From contig JAWXCM010000357.1 of NCBI GenBank assembly GCA_034408745.1, forward strand, positions 1 through 36,504: 36,504 nt of DNA, in the 5' to 3' direction. Position numbers and translations under genes: made by a program. Under the pieces are notes generated by a model that saw only the letters and a list, made by a program, of their open reading frames with translations, ran no database searches and was not told the DNA's origin. Source of the DNA: JAWXCM01 sp034408745. GTDB lineage: Bacteria; Acidobacteriota; Terriglobia; Bryobacterales; Bryobacteraceae. Positions 17,001 to 24,094 of this stretch are shown here, piece by piece; position 1 is the stretch's first letter; the number at the start of each line of letters is the position of its first letter.

Positions 17001-17245
17001 ATCTATCCGTCAGCCGGTCATTCGCGCTTCACTGGTTGGGAGAAACAGGTCGAGTCACCGTCCGCGCCGATGCCTTCAACGTCCTGAACCACGCAAATCT
17101 CAATAACCCCGACACCCTGCCTGGCTCGGAGACCTTCGGCATCGCACAGTACGGACGTCAGGAGCGCAGTTCCGGCTTTCCTCTGCTGGTTCCCTTCAGT
17201 GAAACCGCCCGGCAGGTGCAACTAATGTTGAAAATCGAGTTCTGA
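14009..17245 (+). CDS. Oar-like TonB-dependent outer-membrane receptor with carboxypeptidase-regulatory domain
   Basis: 1078 residues from a GTG start nine bases after AGGA. A signal peptide (PLLLVIVTLCGLFVATAQ) is followed by a carboxypeptidase-regulatory-like domain at about 25-110 (GLISGRITDAYTGAPVPGVA). A plug domain lies at about 155-275 (LPLAGRDAYAMLLTQPGV, then NFLLDGIENNNYL). The rest is a long barrel with aromatic strands and the expected terminal phenylalanine (VQLMLKIEF). This architecture is very common and expanded in Acidobacteria, where such receptors are thought to import large substrates, often glycans, or to be involved in secretion, using TonB energy. Only 53 bp separate it from the divergent caspase gene, so the promoters must overlap. 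The substrate cannot be read from sequence. Confidence 0.92.
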   Translation: MPLLLVIVTLCGLFVATAQTTEGLISGRITDAYTGAPVPGVAISFQNTATGVAGNGRSDTSGYYALPLLSPGSYRVRASEARYQAQEMHELEVPVAARIDLSFRLRPLTDVWEAGQYRTFMLPESEAVVTFYGPDVDTSRSGSFEANRQNTGRLESTVSEVIDRRQLSELPLAGRDAYAMLLTQPGVTASSATSRGLGLSVNGQRPSASNFLLDGIENNNYLVSGPLTTIAPEALQEYRISTNNFTAEYGRTSGFIANAVSRSGDSAWHGLAYFYMKNDILNANDFQRNRSGSPRTPVKEAQPGFFVGGPLRKNSLFASTAFEYLRFRGREAPSAFLLPTTRFSDYTTPTSLATRLLNAYPAPRVTLDDLPVADLTLSPPSRLDLNRFLALPRVDYISPSGRHRVASRVALSRLTRPNFIWTPYPDFIAPLRQTALSAAATLTSAITARLTNQARAGFGFDDLRFDRPHPEIPTLATSDGTVLPGSPAFYSFRNRTRNWEFADNLLWARGAHVWKFGGGLLTRSLDGYLTAGQGGLYHFQDAPFSFATDRPGYLLTSLSRTAAGVVYPDFNREYRNTQFFLFAQDSYRVNGRLALNYGLRYENFGAPTNVGATRDAIVELGSGTSLPQRLVSAKLTLPTSGDRQLYSRDNNDFGVRAGFSYSLRKDARTLLRGSYGIFYDRPFDNLWQNLRNNDIDLRQFDFTGTVPYLSSVSTNVAASRTPGRSLFSDLTLYQPGIRTPFVSSYFAGVTHQFTSAFTLEVNTLGSSARKLTTTDLINRPFSLPGAVGSSSNRLGYFNPTLGVMHYRANQGSSDYRALTAVSRFRSERVQAQVAYTWSHSIDNQSDALTGEFFNLDFTALSGGDSRPDRAAFSRQFDSRIDRGNSDFDQRQNLVFFSVWELPHSTRAARILRGWRVSQMAAVRSGTPYTVFARTAASLNETIYNNRADLVLPQDATLARSVPGGKLLLNPAAFRDPASGTVGNSGRNAFRGPAFYNLDLSVSRSFALHWLGETGRVTVRADAFNVLNHANLNNPDTLPGSETFGIAQYGRQERSSGFPLLVPFSETARQVQLMLKIEF

Positions 17246-17250
17246 ACCGA

Positions 17251-18171
17251 CTACTTCCTGTTGATCTTGATCGGAAGCGTCACCAGCATCGTATCGCCCG
17301 CTTTCGCCTGAGTCTGGATGATGGTCTGAGGCAGCGGATCGCTCTCGGTCAGTACGCCGCCTTCCTGACCGGCTCGCTTCTCCGCGGCGGTATACGCTTT
17401 GCCAGCCAGAGCAGGCGCATCAATCGACTTAGTTTGTGTGGCCCACTGCTGTTCCCACTTCTGAAACTGAGCGACGGGAAGCTTCTGTGCCGCGCGACCA
17501 ATCTGCAAACCAGGCAGCGGCGTCGGGGAAACCAGAACCGTGAGCACCTCGCTCACCTGCTCCGGCGCTTCTCCCGCAGCCGACCCCTTGCGCGCACGGT
17601 TGCGTCGAAGCCGCAGGTAGGGAGTCTTGTCGGACGCATCCGGAATTTCCACCACCGTGCCCGGTTCTACTCTGGAGTTCCCTCCTCGAATCTGCATCGT
17701 CGGGAAGATCAGCCAGGGATCGCTGAAACTGCCATCCGAGTATTGTTCGCGATCGACAACATACAGGTATCCCGCACGGGCCGGTTCAATGCTGACCCGG
17801 ACCCTGGCCCCTTCAGCCAGCGGAGCATCCGCCGAAACACGCTCCGGCGTAAGCTCCTCCCTCGAGCCGGTCTCTTCTTCATGGACCAACAGGCGCGTTC
17901 CCTGCTCGTCGGAACCTCGACTCGGCCGAAGCTGCCACAAAGTAACGGCCACAAAGGCATCACTCAGCGGCTCGTCCGAAGTCCCTTTTGCCGCGGGCCT
18001 GGGTGTTGTTTTCCTTGCCGCCTGTCGCCGCGGATCGGGAGGTCGCAGTCGCTGCAAACTCTCATCCCAAAGCTGCCTCGTGCCGACTTCGGACGAAGCT
18101 GGACTTTCCTGTCCCTGAACAGGACCGGTGACCAATGCAAGGGCGAGAACAACGTAAAACGGAAATCGCAT
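17251..18171 (-). CDS. Secreted DUF4384-domain protein
   Basis: 306 residues with a signal peptide (MRFPFYVVLALALVTGPVQGQ). A linker rich in Arg and Pro follows, then a DUF4384-like beta domain at about 80-240 with the typical core ARVRVSIEPARAGYLYVVDREQ...WLIFPT and a strand near EVLTVLVSPTPL. DUF4384 domains are often fused to, or encoded beside, caspase-like proteases, and are thought to be extracytoplasmic binding or sensing modules. The gene lies 44 bp downstream of the cyclase-DUF4384 gene on the same strand, so the two are probably one operon. It converges on the receptor gene with five bases between stops. The C-terminus ends in strand-like sequence (DTMLVTLPIKINRK). Confidence 0.75.
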   Translation of the reverse strand: MRFPFYVVLALALVTGPVQGQESPASSEVGTRQLWDESLQRLRPPDPRRQAARKTTPRPAAKGTSDEPLSDAFVAVTLWQLRPSRGSDEQGTRLLVHEEETGSREELTPERVSADAPLAEGARVRVSIEPARAGYLYVVDREQYSDGSFSDPWLIFPTMQIRGGNSRVEPGTVVEIPDASDKTPYLRLRRNRARKGSAAGEAPEQVSEVLTVLVSPTPLPGLQIGRAAQKLPVAQFQKWEQQWATQTKSIDAPALAGKAYTAAEKRAGQEGGVLTESDPLPQTIIQTQAKAGDTMLVTLPIKINRK

Positions 18172-18215
18172 AAGGATACCTGTTATCCGTAGATGCAGGT
18201 CGGACCCGCCGGGGA

Positions 18216-19538
18216 TCAGTGGTGTTCCAGCCTGCGACGGAACACCAGCACGTCTTCGTCAGCCGTAATCTCAGTTCGCTGACCGGCTTCATCCTGAACC
18301 ACCCTGGGAGGGTTCTCAGACCGCGCCTTCAGGAAGCCCGCCAGTTCGGCTACGAGCGTGGAATGCTTGATGCTTCCGCCGTCTTCCGGAGCGAAGCTGG
18401 CAGCCTTCAGCGCTGCGGCGAGTACCGGTGGCTCGTCCTTTGCCCAAACGATCCACAGTTTTTCGGTTCCTTCCTGATCGTCGAAGCGGATAAAGTTCTG
18501 GTTGTCAGGAGGGATGTGCGTCTCGGCGTTCGCAATTAAGCGAGGCGAGCCGTCATTCATGTGCGGCGAAGGAAACAGAACATGGTAATCCGGAACTCCG
18601 TTCTTCAGTTCCGGACCTTCATTCAAAATGTAGAGATAACCCGCCTGAGGGCTGCTGAATCCGAGCTGTATGCCGTAATTCGCCTCGAAGTTGATGTCCT
18701 GCGCAAGTCGAAACGGCGACTCGAATGGTTTCCCCGCCCGGAACTTCTGTACGAGCACCCAATAGGCCAGGGTTCGCCGGGCGGCAGGTGTGGCGACTGG
18801 CTTCGGTGCCAGCAACCCGGAACGGAACGCCCCGAACGCCGCAACGCCAGCAAGCACCGCCACACCGCCGCCGATCCACACCCGCCGACTCACCTGACCT
18901 CCGGACGTTGCCGGTGCCTGCGCCCGCAGTTTCGCAGGAATCTCGTGGTTCGCAACGTCTTCCGTGCAGATTGCGTAAATGTGGATCCTGACACCGTTCT
19001 TTGCCCGATAGTCGCCGAGGTCTTTGAGGTTTTTGGCCCAGCCCTCCAGGTGACTCAACACATCCGCGACAGTGCTGGATATCAGAAGGTGACCCGCGTC
19101 GCCGCAGTCCATCACCCGCTGCGCCATGTTGATGCCGCCACCAGCGACGTTGATGTTCGCATTGATGTCGTCAATCCGGTAGACCGGTCCCGTGTGCACA
19201 CCCATCCGCAGCTTGATTTCGGGCCGTTCCTTCAGTGCCTTACAGACCTTAAGTCCGCACTCAACCGCCACCATCGGCAGGTCGAAAAACACCAGCGCAA
19301 ACCCATCGCCCGTAGGCAGGCTGATCAACCGGCCAGCTTCCTGAGCACGCTGGAACTCGGGTGTCGCCCGCGCTATCGTCTGAAGCTTCTGCAGCAGGGC
19401 GGACTGGCGCTCCATCGGCTCAAGGGAGTACCCGACAATGTCCATGAACAGCACAGAGGCCATTTCGGGCGGCGCATCGGGCGCAAACCCCGTGGTGGTG
19501 GAGGTGGTCTCTTGAAATTCAGGAAGGCGACTGCTCAT
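18216..19538 (-). CDS. Membrane class III nucleotide cyclase with C-terminal extracytoplasmic DUF4384-like domain
   Basis: 440 residues. The cyclase homology domain (about 24-195) keeps metal ligands Asp33 (FMDIVGYS) and Asp78 (PTGDGFALVFFD), and the Asn137/Arg141 pair in GGGINMAQR, so it may be active. A transmembrane helix follows at about 219-243 (WIGGGVAVLAGVAAFGAF), preceded by arginines that place the cyclase in the cytoplasm. Residues about 257-372 form a DUF4384-like domain (IQLGFSSPQAGYLYILNEG...YHVLFPSP) that should lie outside the membrane. Most bacterial cyclases have sensor first and catalytic domain last; this order is reversed. Ribosome-binding sequence GAGGACGAGG precedes the ATG. 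Substrate (ATP or GTP) cannot be fixed. Likely operon with the DUF4384 gene downstream. Confidence 0.85.
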   Translation of the reverse strand: MSSRLPEFQETTSTTTGFAPDAPPEMASVLFMDIVGYSLEPMERQSALLQKLQTIARATPEFQRAQEAGRLISLPTGDGFALVFFDLPMVAVECGLKVCKALKERPEIKLRMGVHTGPVYRIDDINANINVAGGGINMAQRVMDCGDAGHLLISSTVADVLSHLEGWAKNLKDLGDYRAKNGVRIHIYAICTEDVANHEIPAKLRAQAPATSGGQVSRRVWIGGGVAVLAGVAAFGAFRSGLLAPKPVATPAARRTLAYWVLVQKFRAGKPFESPFRLAQDINFEANYGIQLGFSSPQAGYLYILNEGPELKNGVPDYHVLFPSPHMNDGSPRLIANAETHIPPDNQNFIRFDDQEGTEKLWIVWAKDEPPVLAAALKAASFAPEDGGSIKHSTLVAELAGFLKARSENPPRVVQDEAGQRTEITADEDVLVFRRRLEHH

Positions 19539-19695
19539 GTTGCCTCGTCCTCACGATAAAGCGGCGTCGGACCGTTGAATTAGACTATAAAGACTAGTGT
19601 ACCAGCGGGAGGCGCTCACAGTAAATGGCGTAGATGGGGTACCGCTTATGAGGGTAGAGTCGTAAGGCTGTGACTGCGGGATGACAGTGGGTTGC

Positions 19696-19727
19696 GGCGT
19701 TCCGGCAGCGCCTGCCACCGGAACGCC
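19696..19727. terminator. Stem-loop downstream of the DUF5602-like gene
   Basis: A perfect 10-bp inverted repeat (GGCGTTCCGG ... CCGGAACGCC) with a 12-base loop begins 11 bp beyond the stop of the leftward gene at 19739. The strong GC stem would suit transcript ending or 3'-end protection. No U-tract follows on the relevant strand, so it is not a textbook intrinsic terminator. Confidence 0.45.
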
Positions 19728-19738
19728 ACGCCTTCTAA

Positions 19739-20725
19739 CTACTTTGAGATTGCCGACTGCACCAGACTTACGCAATTTTTGGTTGCGGCAATGTCCGGCA
19801 CCTTTTTGTACTTCGCCATCATCTGAGCGACACGCGAGTCGATGCAGGGTTCCACTCCGTAGACATTTTTGGGATACCCCGAAAGGCGGAAAGTGAGTCC
19901 GTCCAGCGAAATGTCGTACTCCTTGCGGGTCGCGTCGTAAGTCACACTGTAGGCCGTGGGGTAGTAACCACTGACCGGGTAAGACTCAGGCAGTTTGAGC
20001 TTTTGACTGAACCTGGGCTTCGTGAGGAGATACTCCCGAGTAATCATCGGTTCCCAAAACAGAATGTTGCCGCCGTGCGCGCCGATCAGAAAAATGTTCG
20101 AGAAACCACCAGGCTTCAGTTGCGGCGATGTGACGTCCGCATAGTGCGACCCCATCCGCGGCTCCGCGGTATTCGGCGCAAGCTGGTAGTCCGGAGGCAG
20201 AAACTGGCTGGGCTGCTCGAGATTCGAAGTCTTCAGGTGAATCGGATCCGCATCCTGAGTGTCGACCTCAATGTGGTGCCGGTACTCCGGCGTTGACATA
20301 TAGAAGTGCACATCAAAGTGGCCCTTCGTAAAAACGCCCTTCGGCCCGTGCCCCACCGGATTCCAGTTGAAGCCCATGTGGTTGAAAGCCGTTTCCGCGG
20401 CGTCTTTGGGGAACATCAGCTCGTACTCGAACGTATGGTCAGGGCCGCCGTCCATTAGCTTCAGCTTTACCGAACCCGCCTGTGCCGGATCCTTCTCTCC
20501 TGGCAATCCAGCCAGCGCCGCTTCGGTCAACGTGACACCCAGAACGCGCGGTTCACGAGTTTTGGCGTCGATTTTCAGCCACGTGCGCACCTTCCCGTTG
20601 CCAATCGCCTTTTCCTCGCCAACGACGGTCACCGTCGGTCCCTGCGCGCGCAGCGACGTCTGCAGCGCCGGAGACAACAGGAATGGAATACTCAGCAAAC
20701 CGACAAGCCATTTACACAATTTCAT
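19739..20725 (-). CDS. Secreted protein, possibly DUF5602 (TTHB210-like)
   Basis: 328 residues from ATG 20725, with GGGAG just upstream and a signal peptide (MKLCKWLVGLLSIPFLLSPALQTSLRAQG). The N-terminal half carries strands around IGNGKVRTWLKIDAKTREP and the His-rich stretch GHFDVHFYMSTPEYRHHIE. Sequence of this kind (HFDxHFY) recalls the DUF5602/TTHB210-like family of secreted beta proteins of unknown function. Two cysteines near the C-terminus (EPCIDSR and TKNCVSL) could form a disulfide. A longer reading frame upstream of 20725 has no ribosome-binding site and poor composition, so it is not used. It stands alone, with about 200 bp to the next gene downstream. Confidence 0.7.
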   Translation of the reverse strand: MKLCKWLVGLLSIPFLLSPALQTSLRAQGPTVTVVGEEKAIGNGKVRTWLKIDAKTREPRVLGVTLTEAALAGLPGEKDPAQAGSVKLKLMDGGPDHTFEYELMFPKDAAETAFNHMGFNWNPVGHGPKGVFTKGHFDVHFYMSTPEYRHHIEVDTQDADPIHLKTSNLEQPSQFLPPDYQLAPNTAEPRMGSHYADVTSPQLKPGGFSNIFLIGAHGGNILFWEPMITREYLLTKPRFSQKLKLPESYPVSGYYPTAYSVTYDATRKEYDISLDGLTFRLSGYPKNVYGVEPCIDSRVAQMMAKYKKVPDIAATKNCVSLVQSAISK

Positions 20726-21455
20726 GCTTTCTCCCTTACTCTCAGCAGTCACACAACGACCCTGCAGCCGCCTATAGTGAATCAGCTCACTACCGGTTCG
20801 GTCTAAACTTTCAATATTAGCTCTGGCCATCATATAGGCCGGGTTCGTGCACTGCAAGCCCAATTTTGTAGAGTAGCCCGCGGCCTGCCCGAACCAAAAC
20901 CGGATCGTGCCGCGTCGTGCCGCGACCTCGAAAGAAGCCTGTTTCAGCCGAGAGGTGCGGTTCCCCAACTGTCAGGATGCAGGCGAGGGACGGCCCGCGA
21001 TCCTGATTCAGGCAGCAGGAACATCGACGCGCTGGCTCGGACCTGCCACCTGACAGCGCCCACCATTAATTAAGTTACCCGTGCTGGTGAGCGGCACTCC
21101 GCTTCCACTCTTGCTCGAGGTGGTTGAAGCTACGTGCCGCGGTTCGTGGACGTAGCTCCAGGGCGTCCTTCAACCGGAACCGGCCAACGCCCGCCGTCCG
21201 GTAAAGAAGCCACTTTCCCAGGCCGATCCGCGTCGCCTGGCTTACGAGCGCTGCTCTCCGCAAACCGGGTCTGCCGGGCTCCGGCGCAAATCCGCCCGAA
21301 CTGCGGAAAGGCATTCGGCGTCAGTCCGCGCGGGAGGGAGTGGAGCCGGTCGCGTACCACACGGCCCTCGGTCCCAGTCCTGAGCGGACGACAGCCGCAT
21401 CGGCGCGTTCGATTACCCATGCAGGAATCCAACGATAAGGCCGATCTGACGACCT
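20726..21455. other. Gene-poor stretch, possibly decayed coding sequence
   Basis: About 730 bases without a gene I can support. The left part should hold the promoter of the leftward secreted-protein gene. The middle (about 21070-21430) has open frames on both strands with Arg/Gly/Pro-rich translations, no ribosome-binding sites and no motifs; some of the minus-strand translation looks vaguely protein-like but matches nothing I recognise. It could be a decayed gene or displaced foreign DNA. Confidence 0.4.
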
Positions 21456-22193
21456 GTGGGCCAGTTCAACAGCTCCAGGACGTACGTTCAGCCGATCTTC
21501 ACAGCTCTTTATGAGCGCAATCCGACCGGTCTTGGGTGGATCCCCGACCTGCTCCGGCTCGGTGACCGCTGTGGTTCCGGTCAGGTCGACATCGGTGCCC
21601 TTACCCAGCCGCCCCAGTTTGAGCATCAGGCTGAAGCTCCCAGGGAGTTCCTCAAACGGCTCGTCTGTCATCCTGAGGAACTCCGTTGGCCAAAGGGGTA
21701 CTCAATGAAGAGTGCGCGAGCCATCGAGATGCGCCAACGATTGCTGGCCGGTGACGCTGACGCCCGGAGCGCATTTCTCGCAGCCATAGAGCATCCGCCG
21801 AGGGAGTGGCCGAAGTGGTGGTTACTTGAGGGATCGTCAAATATCGATTGCGCTCTTTTCACGACGAAGGCGGTCATCTTCATCGAAGGTAAGCGGACGG
21901 AGCGCAATGCATCGCGGGACGTCAGTTGGTACGCCGGCCGAAATCAGGTTCTGCGAAATCTCGACTGTGCTCGCGCCATCGCGACCAGCCTTGACCTTAA
22001 CTACTACGTGCTGCTCATCACGAATCCCAGCCAACCGCAGATCGGTGAGGAGGTACTGAGGCCCGAGGTTGTCGCCCGTTCGCTACCGCACCTGACCGGA
22101 TCAGTGGATGAGGTCCTCAACCACTACCTCGGTTGCACGACGTGGGACAAGATCGTGTCGGGATTCGGACTTTCCGAAACGATGCTGGCCTGA
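21456..22193 (+). CDS. Orphan PD-(D/E)XK nuclease-like protein
   Basis: 245 residues from a GTG start (MGQFNSSRTYVQPIFTALYE...). The middle contains Glu125, Asp131 and Glu144-x-Lys146 in the pattern SNIDCALFT...AVIFIEGKRTE, which fits the PD-(D/E)XK nuclease core (acidic residue, Asp at the end of one strand, ExK at the end of the next). It is followed by a helix SWYAGRNQVLRNLDCARAI that could be the conserved helix after the core. I do not recognise a named family. Such folds occur in restriction, repair and mobile-element proteins, but no methyltransferase or helicase is adjacent. No good Shine-Dalgarno sequence is seen, and an internal ATG at 21704 (MKSARAIEMRQ) is a possible alternative start that keeps the motif. 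Confidence 0.62.
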   Translation: MGQFNSSRTYVQPIFTALYERNPTGLGWIPDLLRLGDRCGSGQVDIGALTQPPQFEHQAEAPREFLKRLVCHPEELRWPKGYSMKSARAIEMRQRLLAGDADARSAFLAAIEHPPREWPKWWLLEGSSNIDCALFTTKAVIFIEGKRTERNASRDVSWYAGRNQVLRNLDCARAIATSLDLNYYVLLITNPSQPQIGEEVLRPEVVARSLPHLTGSVDEVLNHYLGCTTWDKIVSGFGLSETMLA

Positions 22194-22386
22194 GCGCGGC
22201 AGCAACGCGGCTCCCACTTTGTTTCTACTCGCTCCCCCGCCAGTTAATTAGCGCGACCGTCGCCGGCGAAGGTATGTGTAGACCGCCAGTCGAAATTTTA
22301 CGGCGGCACGGCAGCGCATGGGTCGGCGAGCATGTTCCCTCGGCACAGGTTCCACATCCGACTGACCCCGCGCCGCTGAGGCTGGT

Positions 22387-22397
22387 GTTACAGTAAC
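22387..22397. promoter_or_regulatory. Small palindrome upstream of the cNMP-binding flavoprotein
   Basis: GTTACAGTAAC is a perfect 5-1-5 palindrome ending 22 bp before the ATG at 22420. Its location suits an operator, but at 11 bp it could be chance. The 226-bp gap around it otherwise shows nothing recognisable. Confidence 0.2.
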
Positions 22398-22419
22398 GAA
22401 GGCAAACTCGAAAAACGAT

Positions 22420-24093
22420 ATGAATCCGCATCCCAACCCCAGCGCACTTGACCAACGGACGCAAGCCTTTCCCGCGTTGACGGAGCAGCAGATTGCCCGT
22501 GTCGGCGACATCGGCCGTCCCCGCACCGCACAGCTCGGCGATATCCTGTTCGCACCCGGTGATACCAGCGTTCCGTTTTTTCTGCTGTTGTCCGGGCGCA
22601 TCGAAATCGTTCAGCCCGACGTCAAAGGCGAGCGCACCGTAGCCATACATGACCGCCGCGGCGAATTCACCGGCGAAATTTCCATGATCTCCGGCCAGCG
22701 CTGCCTCGTCCTCGGACGCGTCACGGAGCCGAGCGAAGTCGTCGAGATCAACGACACCGACTTCCGCGCACTGGTGGCCCGAGACGCTGAACTGAGTGAG
22801 ATCCTCCTTCGCGCATTCATCCTCCGCCGCCTTGAGTTGATCAAGCAGGGCTTCGGCAACCTGATCGTGATGGGCTCGCGCCACTCGGCCGGGACGCTCG
22901 AAATTCGCGGGTTCCTCTCGCGCAATGGCCATCCCTACAGCTACATCGACCTCGACACGGACGAAATGTCGCAGGAGTTGCTGGACCGTTTCCAGGTAAC
23001 CACGTCCGAAGTCCCCATCGTCATCGCTGAGGGCGGCACCGTCCTGAAAAGTCCGAGTATTCAGGAAATTGCCAACATCCTCGGATTGAACAGCCCGATC
23101 GCACCCGGTCAGGTTCGCGACGTAATCATCGTCGGCGCCGGACCCGCCGGTCTCGCGGCCGCGGTCTACGGCGCATCGGAAGGCCTCGATACGCTGCTCA
23201 TCGAAACGCAGGCGCCCGGTGGCCAGGCCGGATCCAGCTCGAAAATCGAAAATTACCTCGGCTTCCCCACCGGTATCTCCGGCCAGGAACTCGCGTCTCG
23301 CGCCACTACCCAGTCACAGAAATTCGGCGCCCAGCTGATGATTGCGCGCAGCGTGCGAAAGCTGGACTGCTCGCGACAGCCCTATGAGCTGGAACTCGAC
23401 TCGGGCGATGTCCTGCAGACCAAATCGATTGTCATTGCCACAGGCGCGCGATACAATAAGCTCCGCCTCGCCAATCTCGAAGCCTACGAGGGTAAGGGCA
23501 TCTACTACGCCGCGACGCACGTCGAGTCGCAGTTGTGCGAGACAGAGGGTGTGGCCGTCGTCGGCGGCGGAAATTCCGCCGGTCAGGCGGCTGTGTTCTT
23601 CTCCCAGTCATCGTCCATCGTCCACATGCTGGTGCGCTCCGGCGAACTGCGCAGCACCATGTCCAAATACCTCATCCAGCGCATCACGGAGAACCCGCGC
23701 ATTCAGCTCCACTACAACACCGAAATTGTGGAACTGCTCGGTGACGATCACCTCGAGCAAGTCACCTGGCTCGACAAGAAAACGGGTGAGAAGTCGACTC
23801 ATAAAGTGAGGCACCTGTTCGTCATGACCGGAGCTTCGCCCTGCACCTCATGGCTGCAGGGCAGCGTCGCCCTCGACAAGAACAACTTCATCCTGACCGG
23901 CCGCGATCTCGAGAACATACCGGAAGGAAATCCCTGGCCTCTTGAGCGTGATCCTCACATGCTGGAAACCAGCCTCCCCGCCGTTTTCGCCGTCGGCGAC
24001 GTGCGTTCTGGCAACGTCAAACGTGTCGCATCGGCCGTCGGCGAAGGCGCCATCGTCATCCACATGGTGCACCGAACGCTCGCTGAAATGTAG
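22420..24093 (+). CDS. Cyclic-nucleotide-binding, thioredoxin-reductase-like flavoprotein lacking redox cysteines
   Basis: 557 residues in three parts. Residues about 15-135 form a cNMP-binding domain, with a phosphate-cassette-like stretch GEISMISGQRC retaining an arginine (Arg94). Residues about 145-225 resemble a thioredoxin/glutaredoxin fold (LIVMGSRHSAG...YSYIDLDTD, EVPIVIAEGG) without a CxxC. Residues about 233-557 are a thioredoxin-reductase-type FAD/NAD(P)H module: GAGPAGLAAAVYGASEG, GGQAGSSSKIENYLGFP, VVGGGNSAGQAA and FAVGDVRSG. The redox CATC motif is replaced by AATH (364-367), so classic thioredoxin reduction is not possible. The domain order is known in annotated genomes; the function is not. 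It converges on an adenylate cyclase with one base between stops, which fits cAMP control of a flavin enzyme. Confidence 0.87.
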   Translation: MNPHPNPSALDQRTQAFPALTEQQIARVGDIGRPRTAQLGDILFAPGDTSVPFFLLLSGRIEIVQPDVKGERTVAIHDRRGEFTGEISMISGQRCLVLGRVTEPSEVVEINDTDFRALVARDAELSEILLRAFILRRLELIKQGFGNLIVMGSRHSAGTLEIRGFLSRNGHPYSYIDLDTDEMSQELLDRFQVTTSEVPIVIAEGGTVLKSPSIQEIANILGLNSPIAPGQVRDVIIVGAGPAGLAAAVYGASEGLDTLLIETQAPGGQAGSSSKIENYLGFPTGISGQELASRATTQSQKFGAQLMIARSVRKLDCSRQPYELELDSGDVLQTKSIVIATGARYNKLRLANLEAYEGKGIYYAATHVESQLCETEGVAVVGGGNSAGQAAVFFSQSSSIVHMLVRSGELRSTMSKYLIQRITENPRIQLHYNTEIVELLGDDHLEQVTWLDKKTGEKSTHKVRHLFVMTGASPCTSWLQGSVALDKNNFILTGRDLENIPEGNPWPLERDPHMLETSLPAVFAVGDVRSGNVKRVASAVGEGAIVIHMVHRTLAEM

Positions 24094-24094
24094 T

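Noticed and set aside
18561..19559. 332-codon plus-strand frame over the cyclase-DUF4384 gene
   Set aside because: Antisense to a gene with intact cyclase motifs and a good ribosome-binding site; no recognisable domain.
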